Source of the DNA: JBARRS01 sp049644345
GTDB lineage: Bacteria; Actinomycetota; Thermoleophilia; Gaiellales; Gaiellaceae
Assembly (NCBI GenBank): GCA_049644345.1
Contig: JBARRS010000060.1
Coordinates: 1 to 12,266 of the forward strand
DNA: 12,266 nucleotides
Direction of reading: 5' to 3'
The translations under genes and the position numbers were made by a program. Below, one piece after another: positions 1-7,427 of the stretch. The notes beneath the pieces were generated by a model that ran no database searches, had not been told where the DNA came from, and saw only the letters and a list, made by a program, of their open reading frames with translations. Numbering within the stretch: the first letter of the stretch is position 1; each line of letters starts with the position of its first letter.

Positions 1-1350
<1,350 letters not shown>

Positions 1351-1605
1351 GGCTACGACCCGACGATGGGCGCGCGCCCGCTGCGGCGTGCAATCCAGCG
1401 CCACATCGAGGACCCGCTCGCCGACTTCGTCCTCGGCCGGAGCCTCGAGCCCGGCTCGACGATCCTCGTCGACCGTAAGGGCGACGACGCCGAGGAGGTC
1501 GACATCACGATCATCCCGGGCGAGATCACGCCCGAGAAGGTGACCGTGCCGCCGGAAGAGCCGAGCGACTCCGCCGGCGACGAGGAGTCGTCCGAGGACG
1601 AATAG
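1351..1605 (+). pseudogene. clpC: C-terminal 84 codons of clpC, separated from the rest by the TAG at 1348-1350
   Basis: The same reading frame continues after the TAG without any shift and encodes GYDPTMGARPLRRAIQRHIE, the sensor-2 region and small C-terminal domain of ClpC ATPase domain 2, ending in an acidic tail (SAGDEESSEDE) and a TAG at 1603-1605. The sensor-2 arginine is the CGC codon at 1375-1377. An ATG at 1366 could start a 79-residue peptide, but the nearest Shine-Dalgarno-like AGGG (1349-1352) lies about 13 nt away, which is poor. Sequence quality after the stop looks fully preserved, with no frameshift or second stop, so this is either a very recent nonsense mutation, a readthrough product or a sequence error, not an old decayed gene. 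Confidence 0.85.
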
Positions 1606-1610
1606 CGAGA

Positions 1611-1649
1611 CGGCGGCCTAGGGGCCGCCGCCTCTTGGAGGGGGCTTTT
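1611..1649 (+). terminator. Hairpin terminator after clpC
   Basis: A perfect 8-bp stem CGGCGGCC (1611-1618) / GGCCGCCG (1623-1630) with a TAGG loop begins 5 nt after the clpC stop and is followed by a short T run (1646-1649). The T run is 15 nt past the stem, so it is not a textbook intrinsic terminator. It lies between two convergent genes and may serve both. Confidence 0.6.
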
Positions 1650-1658
1650 GTCGCCGGC

Positions 1659-2225
1659 TCAGTACACGTAGAGCCAGTCGCCGATCCCGAACGAGCCGTG
1701 ACGCCCGTCACCGCTCTTGCCGTGCCAGGCGGAGTGCAGGGCGCCGATGTCGTTCCAGTGCGACACCTTGATGCAGCCGTGTGAGTAGTAGTCGCCGTCG
1801 CTCTCCCAGCAGAAGGGGTCGTCGTAGGGTGTCGGGCAGTACTGGCCCTCGGCGGCGGTCTCCTCGGAGTGAATGAAGAGCGCGGTCCGCCAGGTGCCGT
1901 TCCAGCACTGCTTGTTCTGGAGGTAGAAGACGCGGCCCTTGATGTCGCTGCCGTCGTAGTGGTCCCAGTGGCCCCAGAGGTCGTACCAGCCGTTCGGGAG
2001 CCAGCCGTGGCTGACCCAGCACTCGTTCGTCGAGACGCCGGAGCCGGCCCGCCAGCTGATCGTGCTGAAGTGCCCGGGCAGCTGCTGCCACACCAGCGTC
2101 AGGGTCGAGTTGATGTTGGTGTTCTTGTGGAAGTCGACGTTCGTCGGCCAGGCGCCGGCGGGCATCGGAGCCGCCAGCGCGGCGGCCGCGACCGCCCCGA
2201 TCAGCGTTAGCTTCACGCGCGTCAC
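1659..2225 (-). CDS. Secreted Trp-rich protein with a divergent L,D-transpeptidase (YkuD)-like SHGC motif
   Basis: About 188 residues. The N-terminus is a signal peptide (basic VTRVK, a hydrophobic Ala-rich stretch, then PAGA before WPTN), so the protein is exported. The C-terminal half carries IHSEE (His121, counted from the GTG at 2231), then SHGCIKVSHWNDIGALHSAW (S150, H151, G152, C153) and ends WLYVY. This resembles the YkuD catalytic pattern H-x(14-17)-[ST]HGC and its usual final strand, but the spacing from the first His is 28 residues and the gap holds two extra cysteines (132 and 141). C71 and C109 complete four non-catalytic cysteines that could pair. Fourteen tryptophans is unusually many. 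The GTG at 2225 is preferred because GGAGG lies 9 nt upstream; the GTG at 2231 overlaps the previous stop but is only 3 nt from it. YkuD enzymes make 3-3 peptidoglycan cross-links; that activity is inference here. Confidence 0.8.
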   Translation of the reverse strand: MTRVKLTLIGAVAAAALAAPMPAGAWPTNVDFHKNTNINSTLTLVWQQLPGHFSTISWRAGSGVSTNECWVSHGWLPNGWYDLWGHWDHYDGSDIKGRVFYLQNKQCWNGTWRTALFIHSEETAAEGQYCPTPYDDPFCWESDGDYYSHGCIKVSHWNDIGALHSAWHGKSGDGRHGSFGIGDWLYVY

Positions 2226-2227
2226 GA

Positions 2228-3427
2228 TCACTCACCTCCCTTCAGCGGCCGGCTTGGATTGCCGACGAGGCGCAGCCAGTCGCGCGCCGGCGCGGAGTCC
2301 CCCCGCTCGCACGTTCGGGCCACGCGGTCGCAGTCGAGGAAGAACGTCTGCGCCGGCTCGGGCCCGCGCGGCGGCAGGTCGACGGTGGCGACGATCTCGT
2401 TGCCCTGGTCGTCCGCGAAGCGCGGCTCCTGCATTCCGGCGGGATAGGCATCGCGGTCGAGGCTGAGCACCTGCTCGAGCGCGATCGTCTCGGCGTCGAC
2501 GTCAAAGACGGCAAGGCCGGCGCTCACGGGTGCGACGACGCGGCCGTTCGACCACGCGCCCGAGTACGCAGCCCACTCGAGCGGCGGATTCGTCTCGCTG
2601 AGGTCGAGCTGCGCCGCTTCGCTTCCGTCGGCGAGCCGGAGGACGCGGAGATGCCGCCGGTCGCGAGCGACGACGAAGACACGTGTCCCGTCGGGCGAGA
2701 GCGCGACGATGTCAGCGGCGCCGAGCGAGCGGACCTGGCCCGGGCCGTTGAGCACGAGCAGCTCGAGCTCCTCGCCCTGGCCGATCCGGTAGGCGACGAG
2801 CCTCGTTCCCGCCCAGCCGTAGACGACGTAACGGCCAGGCTCGCTCGTCCACTGCTTCGTCGGCCCGCGGAGCGAGTCCCGGACGACGATCTCGCCGAGG
2901 AAATCGCTTCCTGCCCGCAGCCTCGGCGAGACCCCGCGAACGAACGCGAGCGTCCCGTCCGCGCGCCACGCGACCGAGTAGGCGCCGTGCTCGAGCATCG
3001 AGTCAGTACCGGTGCGCGAGTCGTAGAGTCGGAGTGCGGGCGTCCCGAGCACGTCGCCCGGGCGGATCCCCTGCTTCGAGAACGAACGGCTGTTGTCGAT
3101 CTCCCGCGGCGCGAACCACGAGCTGTAGGCGACGTAGCGTCCATCCGGGGAGCTGACTGCGACGGGAGAGAGCGGGCCGGTCAAGGCGCCCGAGACGCGT
3201 GCGCCGAGGTCCGCGTGCGCTCGGCCGCCCAGGTCGAAGACGCCGTTCGCCCTCACGAAGGCGCCGGGCGGTTGTGACGACGAGCGCGTCACGCGCAGCG
3301 GGCCGTTTGCGGGGCGGCCGCCGCTTGCGGTGAGGGCGTTGATGCCGACCGCGACGACGGCGAGCAGCGCCACCGCCGCGAGTGCCGCCACCGGGCACCG
3401 CAGCCTGCCCCAGAGCTGTTCTCTCAT
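2228..3427 (-). CDS. Membrane-anchored WD40/TolB-like beta-propeller protein of unknown function
   Basis: 399 residues. After a short basic N-terminus there is one hydrophobic segment at about residues 12-32 that serves as an uncleaved signal anchor or a signal peptide; there is no lipobox. The rest is predicted outside the membrane and contains repeated propeller-blade signatures: VAVSSPDGRYVAYSSW (about 89-104), SVAWRADGTLAFVRG (151-165) and VALSPDGTRVFVVARD (241-256), typical of PD40/TolB-like propellers. Two cysteines near the C-terminus (366, 373) could form a disulfide. The ATG at 3427 is chosen because GGAGGAACG sits directly before it; the frame stays open to 3547 but that part is Cys-rich and not signal-like. 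The TGA (2230-2228) overlaps or abuts the start of the downstream secreted protein, so the two are probably co-translated. No enzymatic motif was recognised. Confidence 0.8.
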   Translation of the reverse strand: MREQLWGRLRCPVAALAAVALLAVVAVGINALTASGGRPANGPLRVTRSSSQPPGAFVRANGVFDLGGRAHADLGARVSGALTGPLSPVAVSSPDGRYVAYSSWFAPREIDNSRSFSKQGIRPGDVLGTPALRLYDSRTGTDSMLEHGAYSVAWRADGTLAFVRGVSPRLRAGSDFLGEIVVRDSLRGPTKQWTSEPGRYVVYGWAGTRLVAYRIGQGEELELLVLNGPGQVRSLGAADIVALSPDGTRVFVVARDRRHLRVLRLADGSEAAQLDLSETNPPLEWAAYSGAWSNGRVVAPVSAGLAVFDVDAETIALEQVLSLDRDAYPAGMQEPRFADDQGNEIVATVDLPPRGPEPAQTFFLDCDRVARTCERGDSAPARDWLRLVGNPSRPLKGGE

Positions 3428-3579
3428 CGTTCCTCCTTCCTGTCGGCCGACGCTCCCGGCGGCGGCCGCGTGTTGACCGTACGGGCAACAGGCGAACGAT
3501 GGGGCGTCCGGCGCACATCCGACACACCCGCGTCTCTCTTCCGTCACTTCCGCGGCCGGGGATCGTCGGGACCGGCGGC

Positions 3580-3585
3580 TAGAGT
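3580..3585 (+). promoter_or_regulatory. -10 box (TAGAGT) for radA, leaderless arrangement
   Basis: TAGAGT fits TANNNT and ends 7 nt before the radA ATG at 3593, the spacing at which transcription starts on or next to the start codon. No Shine-Dalgarno and no clear -35 are visible upstream. Seen in sequence; the leaderless reading rests on what is known from mycobacteria and Deinococcus. Confidence 0.55.
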
Positions 3586-3592
3586 CGGTTGC

Positions 3593-4936
3593 ATGGCAAA
3601 GACAGCCGTCCAGTTCACGTGTGGCGAGTGCGGCTACTCGGCGGGCCGCTGGTTCGGCCGCTGCCCCGGCTGCGGCTCGTTCGGGACTCTCGTCGAGGAA
3701 ACGCCCGCGGGGGCGACCGGCGCGGCCGCGAAGCCGCTGCTTCGCCTCGTCGAGATCGAGGCCGAGGAGGCGGAGCGGATTCCGACCGGCGTCCCGGAGC
3801 TCGACCGCGTGCTCGGCGGCGGGCTCGTCCCGGCGTCACTCGTGCTCGTGGGCGGCGAGCCGGGTGTCGGCAAGTCGACGCTGCTCCTGACGGCGCTCTC
3901 CGCGATCTCGCGGGAGCGGCGCGCCCTGCTCGTGACGGGCGAGGAGTCGACGGCCCAGGTGAAGCTCCGCGCAGCGCGTCTGGGTGGGGCCGAGCAGGTC
4001 GAGATCCTCGCCGAGACCGAGCTCGAGTCCGTCTGCGCCACGCTCGAGCGCGAACGGCCGGCCGTCTGCGTCGTCGACTCGGTGCAGACGCTCTACTCCG
4101 CGGAGCTCGGCTCTGCGCCTGGGTCGGTCGCACAGGTTCGGGAGGCCGCGTCCCGTCTCCTGCGCGTCGGCAAAGAGGCGGGAGTCGCGCTGTTCCTCGT
4201 CGGGCACGTCACGAAGGACGGCGCCGTCGCCGGGCCTCGCGTGCTCGAGCATCTTGTCGACTGCGTGCTCCAGTTCGAGGGCGACCGCTACCACGCGCAT
4301 CGCATCCTCCGCGCGACGAAGAACCGGTTCGGTTCGACCAACGAGCTCGGCGTCCTCGAGATGACCGGAAGCGGGCTGGTGGGCGTGCCGGAGCCCTCGG
4401 AGCTGTTCGGCCGCTCGGACGACGGCGAGGCGGGCGCCGCCGTCGCTTGCACGTTGGAGGGGACGCGACCGCTCCTGCTCGAGATCCAGGCGCTCGTCGC
4501 GCCGACCGACCTCGCAATGCCGCGGCGGGTGGCGACCGGCGTTGACCCGAAGCGGCTGGCGATGATCGTCGCGGTCCTCTCGCGCCACGCCGGGGTCTCG
4601 CTCGGCCAGGCCGACGTGTTCGTGAACGTGGCCGGGGGTGTGCGGATCGACGAGCCGGGGGCCGACCTCGCGGTTGCGCTGGCGATCGCCTCCGCTGCGC
4701 GCGGTGTCCCGGTCGCTCCCGGCACCGCCGCCTTCGGCGAGCTCGGCCTGACCGGCCGGCTGCGCCCCGCCACGCAGGCGGAGCGGCGGCTCGAGGAATG
4801 CGCGAAGCTCGGTCTCGTCCGCGCGGTTACCCCGAAGGGGGCGAAAGCTCGTGGCAAACTACGCTTAGTGGAGGCGGAGACGCTTCGAGAAGCGATTCGG
4901 GCCGGGTTGGATGCAGACCGAGCCGCAGGCGGGTAG
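3593..4936 (+). CDS. radA: DNA repair protein RadA (Sms)
   Basis: 447 residues, normal length for RadA, a RecA-like DnaB-type helicase that drives branch migration and processing of recombination intermediates. A four-cysteine zinc finger opens the protein (C10, C13, C24, C27). Walker A GGEPGVGKST lies at residues 87-96 (K94), the RadA-specific KNRFG motif at 243-247, and a C-terminal Lon-protease-like domain follows from about 280 to 440, with GADLAVALAIASA near its normal place; this domain is structural in RadA. The ATG at 3593 is chosen because the zinc finger begins immediately and a -10 box lies 7 nt upstream; the frame extends to 3470 but those residues are not RadA-like. It overlaps disA by 26 nt. 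In Bacillus subtilis radA and disA are also adjacent and RadA lowers DisA activity. Confidence 0.97.
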   Translation: MAKTAVQFTCGECGYSAGRWFGRCPGCGSFGTLVEETPAGATGAAAKPLLRLVEIEAEEAERIPTGVPELDRVLGGGLVPASLVLVGGEPGVGKSTLLLTALSAISRERRALLVTGEESTAQVKLRAARLGGAEQVEILAETELESVCATLERERPAVCVVDSVQTLYSAELGSAPGSVAQVREAASRLLRVGKEAGVALFLVGHVTKDGAVAGPRVLEHLVDCVLQFEGDRYHAHRILRATKNRFGSTNELGVLEMTGSGLVGVPEPSELFGRSDDGEAGAAVACTLEGTRPLLLEIQALVAPTDLAMPRRVATGVDPKRLAMIVAVLSRHAGVSLGQADVFVNVAGGVRIDEPGADLAVALAIASAARGVPVAPGTAAFGELGLTGRLRPATQAERRLEECAKLGLVRAVTPKGAKARGKLRLVEAETLREAIRAGLDADRAAGG

Positions 4937-6065
4937 AGCGGAGAAGCGGGCCTCGGCCCCGCTCGGTTTCCCACGCGGTCCGTCCGAGGCAGACCCGCGC
5001 CAGGACGTGAAGCTGCTCTCCGCACTCGCGCGGATCGCGCCCGGCACCGCGCTGCGCCAGGGGATCGACGACATCATCCGCTCGCGGGAGGGCGCGCTGA
5101 TCGTGATCGGCGACCCGTCCGAGCTCTCGTTCCTGTTCTCGGGCGGGATCAGGCTCGAGCACGCGTTCACGCAGCAGCTCCTCTACGAGCTCGCGAAGAT
5201 GGACGGCGCGATCATCCTCGACGCGGCGTTGACGAAGATCGCGTACGCGAACGTGCAGCTGATGCCGGACCCGACGATTCCGTCGAACGAGACGGGGACG
5301 CGGCACCGGACGGCCGAGCGCGTCGCGAAGCAAACCGATGCGCTCGTGATCTCGATCTCGCAGCAGCGCGAGACCGTGACGGTCTTCATCGGCCCGTCCC
5401 GCTACCAGCTCGATCCGATCGCCGACGTCCTTGCGAAGACGAATCAGGCGCTGGGGACGGCGGAGACGTACAAGCAGCGGCTCGAGCAGGTGATGACGCG
5501 GCTGACGGCGCTCGAGTTCCAGAACGCGGTCATGCTCGACGACGTGCTCGTCGTCCTGCAGCGGGCCGAGCTGACGACCCGGATGGCGGAGGAGATCGAG
5601 CGCGCCTGCGTGGAGCTCGGCGCCGAGGGACGGCTGATGCGGATGCAGCTCGAGGAGCTCGTGACCGAGGTGCCGGCGGAGAAGGCTGCCCTCGTCTTCG
5701 ACTATCACGCCGAGGCGTCGACGGAGCGAATCCAGGAGGGGTTGGAGGCGCTGGCGGTCTTGCCGTACAAGGATCTGCTCGAGTTCGAGTTGCTCGCGGT
5801 GCTCGGCTACCCGGCGACGACGAACCCGCTCGACCACTCGGTCGCGCCACGGGGCTACCGGATCCTCTCGCACATCCCGCGGCTGCCCGAAAACGTGATC
5901 AAGCGGCTGGTCGGCGAGCTCGGCGGGCTCGAGGCGATCGTGCGGGCTTCGCAACGCGACCTCGAGGCCGTGGACGGCGTTGGCACGGTGCGCGCACGCG
6001 AAATCCGCGAAGGGCTGCGCCGCCTCCAAGAGCACAACCTGGTCGATCGGTACCTGCAGCTCTAG
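4911..6065 (+). CDS. disA: DNA integrity scanning protein DisA, diadenylate cyclase
   Basis: 384 residues. DisA condenses two ATP into the second messenger c-di-AMP and slides on DNA, pausing at branched structures. The diadenylate cyclase (DAC) domain holds DGA (residues 98-100, MDGAIILD) and RHR (131-133, GTRHRTAER), the nucleotide-binding motifs. A helical linker follows, then a C-terminal helix-hairpin-helix DNA-binding region (about 320-376; VDGVGTVRAREIREGL). The ATG at 4911 gives an N-terminal extension of about 30 residues ahead of the conserved start (LLSALARIAPGTALRQGI) and lies inside radA. A GTG near 5009 would give the shorter, more usual N-terminus; neither has a strong Shine-Dalgarno. 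The radA-disA overlap implies translational coupling. It ends just before a strong terminator. Confidence 0.95.
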   Translation: MQTEPQAGRAEKRASAPLGFPRGPSEADPRQDVKLLSALARIAPGTALRQGIDDIIRSREGALIVIGDPSELSFLFSGGIRLEHAFTQQLLYELAKMDGAIILDAALTKIAYANVQLMPDPTIPSNETGTRHRTAERVAKQTDALVISISQQRETVTVFIGPSRYQLDPIADVLAKTNQALGTAETYKQRLEQVMTRLTALEFQNAVMLDDVLVVLQRAELTTRMAEEIERACVELGAEGRLMRMQLEELVTEVPAEKAALVFDYHAEASTERIQEGLEALAVLPYKDLLEFELLAVLGYPATTNPLDHSVAPRGYRILSHIPRLPENVIKRLVGELGGLEAIVRASQRDLEAVDGVGTVRAREIREGLRRLQEHNLVDRYLQL

Positions 6066-6086
6066 GCCCCTGAGCAGGGGTTTTTT
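6066..6086 (+). terminator. Intrinsic terminator after disA
   Basis: CCCCT (6067-6071) pairs with AGGGG (6076-6080) around a GAGC loop, followed at once by six T (6081-6086). It starts right after the disA TAG. This is the clearest intrinsic terminator in the window and separates the radA-disA unit from carD. Confidence 0.85.
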
Positions 6087-6113
6087 CGGGCTGTCGGAAA
6101 ATCCCTGCAAAAG

Positions 6114-6143
6114 TTGCCGTTTTCCGGCGATTTTCGCTATACT
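6114..6143 (+). promoter_or_regulatory. Sigma-A/70-type promoter of the carD-ispD-PHP-ispF unit
   Basis: -35 TTGCCG (6114-6119), 18-nt spacer, -10 TATACT (6138-6143). The surrounding stretch is the most AT-rich part of the window. Transcription would start near 6150, leaving a leader of about 66 nt before the TTG start of carD. Confidence 0.8.
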
Positions 6144-6152
6144 GCTGTGGTT

Positions 6153-6178
6153 CGCCGACGGCGCCCGCGCCGTCGGCG
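6153..6178 (+). repeat. Palindrome / hairpin at the start of the carD leader
   Basis: CGCCGACGGCGC (6153-6164) and GCGCCGTCGGCG (6167-6178) are exact reverse complements separated by CC, giving a stem of 10-12 bp. It begins about where the transcript should start and is not followed by a T run, so it is not a terminator. It could be an RNA hairpin at the 5' end or a repressor or activator site. Confidence 0.75.
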
Positions 6179-6202
6179 TTCTGACGAGTAACGCGACGAG
6201 AA

Positions 6203-6218
6203 GGGGAGGGTCGGCTTG
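6203..6218 (+). promoter_or_regulatory. Shine-Dalgarno and TTG start of carD
   Basis: GGGGAGGG (6203-6210) is 5 nt before TTG (6216-6218). The strong site and the exact match of the following residues (YKVGDKVVYP) to the CarD N-terminus settle the rare TTG start. Confidence 0.8.
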
Positions 6219-6737
6219 TACAAGGTCGGCGACAAGGTGGTGTATCCCCACCACGGTGCTGGGACAGTCGTGAAGAAGGAGACGCGCCAGGTGCTGGGGG
6301 AAAAGCGCGAATACCTGACGATCAAGATCCTTCACAACGACATGACCGTGAACGTTCCGAGCGAGAACGCCGACAAGGTCGGTCTCCGGAAGGTGATCGA
6401 CGAGCAGATGGTCGCCAAGGTCGTGAAGGCGCTGACCGGCAACGGCACACAGATGCCGAAAAACTGGAACCGGCGCTTCAAGCACAACCGAGACAAGATG
6501 AAGACAGGCGACATCTTCGAGCTTGCCGAGGTGGTGCGGAACCTCTCGCTCCGCGACCACGAGAAGGGCCTTTCGACCGGCGAGAAGCAGATGTTCGTCA
6601 AGGCAAAGAAGATCCTCGCCAGCGAGCTGATGTACGCGAAGGACATGAACGAGGAAGAGGCGGCGGCCTGGCTCGACGACGTCCTCGACGGCGTCGGCTC
6701 GCGGAAGAAGCGGGCGAAGGTCCCCGCCGGCGCGTAG
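6216..6737 (+). CDS. carD: RNA polymerase-binding transcription factor CarD
   Basis: 173 residues against about 162 in M. tuberculosis. CarD binds the RNA polymerase beta subunit and stabilises the open complex at rRNA and many other promoters. The N-terminal RNA-polymerase-interacting domain (about residues 1-55, YKVGDKVVYPHHGAGTV) has the Tudor-like fold shared with TRCF. The C-terminal helical domain carries KNWNRRFK, whose Trp84 corresponds to the conserved Trp that wedges into the transcription bubble edge, and a basic tail (GSRKKRAKVP). It starts at TTG with a strong Shine-Dalgarno and is first gene after a good promoter and a leader palindrome, so its level is probably set separately from the isoprenoid genes behind it. 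The 15-nt gap to ispD holds half of a hairpin that spans the carD stop. Confidence 0.96.
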   Translation: MYKVGDKVVYPHHGAGTVVKKETRQVLGEKREYLTIKILHNDMTVNVPSENADKVGLRKVIDEQMVAKVVKALTGNGTQMPKNWNRRFKHNRDKMKTGDIFELAEVVRNLSLRDHEKGLSTGEKQMFVKAKKILASELMYAKDMNEEEAAAWLDDVLDGVGSRKKRAKVPAGA

Positions 6738-6748
6738 CTTTCGCGCCG
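6728..6748 (+). repeat. Hairpin with the carD stop codon in its loop
   Basis: CGGCGCG (6728-6734) and CGCGCCG (6742-6748) form a perfect 7-bp stem around a 7-nt loop, TAGCTTT, that contains the carD TAG. It ends 4 nt before the ispD GTG. It may stabilise the carD message, limit transcription into ispD or mask the ispD start. Confidence 0.6.
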
Positions 6749-6752
6749 ACAC

Positions 6753-7427
6753 GTGAGCGTCTGGGCCGTCCTCGTCGCAGCGGGGCGCGGCGAGCGACTG
6801 GGGCTGGACCGCCCGAAGGCGTTCGCCAAGCTCGGCGGCCGGCCGCTGCTCGCCGAGAGCCTGGAGCGGCTCGAACGCTCGGATTGGGTCGACGCCGTCG
6901 TCGTCGCGGCACCGCCCGGCTGGGAGGAGCCCTCGATCTTGCTCGCGGAGGAGATCGGCGCGGGCAAGGTCAGCGCCTGCGTCGCCGGCGGTGAGACCAG
7001 GGCGGAGTCGGTCCGGAACGGCGTCGCCGAGGTTCCCGCCGAGGCGGAGGTCGTGCTCGTCCACGACGCGGCGCGGCCACTCTTGTCAGACGAGGTGATC
7101 GCGCGGGTCCTCGCACCGCTCGCGGACGGCTACGACGGAGTCGTGCCGGCGTTGCCGGTTGCAGACACGATCAAGCGGGTCCGCGGAGACGAGGTCGTGG
7201 AGACGCTGCCGCGTGACGAGCTCGTTGCCGTGCAGACACCGCAGGCCTTCTCGGCGCCGGTGCTGCGCGCCGCGCTCGCCGGCGAGCTCGGCTCGGCCAG
7301 CGACTGTGCAGCCCTCGTCGAGGCTCGGGGAGGGCGAGTCAAGACCGTTCCGGGTGACCGGCGCCTCCTGAAGGCGACCGACCCCGAAGACCTGGAGCTG
7401 ATCGAGCGCCTGCTCGTCTCGAAGTGA
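6753..7427 (+). CDS. ispD: 2-C-methyl-D-erythritol 4-phosphate cytidylyltransferase IspD
   Basis: 224 residues, usual length. Third step of the non-mevalonate (MEP) isoprenoid pathway: MEP + CTP gives CDP-ME and pyrophosphate, in the cytoplasm. Nucleotide-binding signature LVAAGRGERLG at residues 7-17, with the catalytic Lys22 in RPKAF; VHDAARPL, VQTPQAF and KATDPEDL follow in the family order. The GTG at 6753 begins directly before VWAVLVAAG, so little room exists for another start. There is no good Shine-Dalgarno, and the carD-stop hairpin sits immediately upstream, so initiation may depend on ribosomes leaving carD. Its TGA overlaps the next GTG (GTGA, 7424-7427). Confidence 0.96.
   Translation: MSVWAVLVAAGRGERLGLDRPKAFAKLGGRPLLAESLERLERSDWVDAVVVAAPPGWEEPSILLAEEIGAGKVSACVAGGETRAESVRNGVAEVPAEAEVVLVHDAARPLLSDEVIARVLAPLADGYDGVVPALPVADTIKRVRGDEVVETLPRDELVAVQTPQAFSAPVLRAALAGELGSASDCAALVEARGGRVKTVPGDRRLLKATDPEDLELIERLLVSK

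Noticed and set aside
3428..3547. Longer start of the beta-propeller protein
   Set aside because: ATG 3427 has a strong Shine-Dalgarno and is followed by a proper signal-anchor segment; the added part is Cys-rich and out of place before it.
3470..3592. Longer RadA start
   Set aside because: The extra 41 residues do not resemble RadA and lie upstream of the likely -10 box; the zinc finger begins right after ATG 3593.
3428..3592. A sigma-A promoter for the beta-propeller gene in the divergent region with radA
   Set aside because: TTGCCC and TACGGT on the minus strand looked promising but their spacing does not fit a -35/-10 pair.
6153..6178. Terminator or riboswitch in the carD leader
   Set aside because: No T run follows the stem and the leader of about 66 nt is too short for a known riboswitch; it is listed as a palindrome only.
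4827..7064. A very long open minus-strand frame (about 745 codons) opposite disA, carD and part of ispD
   Set aside because: It is the antisense image of well-identified genes in GC-rich DNA, crosses a terminator and a promoter, and its translation is Leu/Arg/His-rich with no domain.
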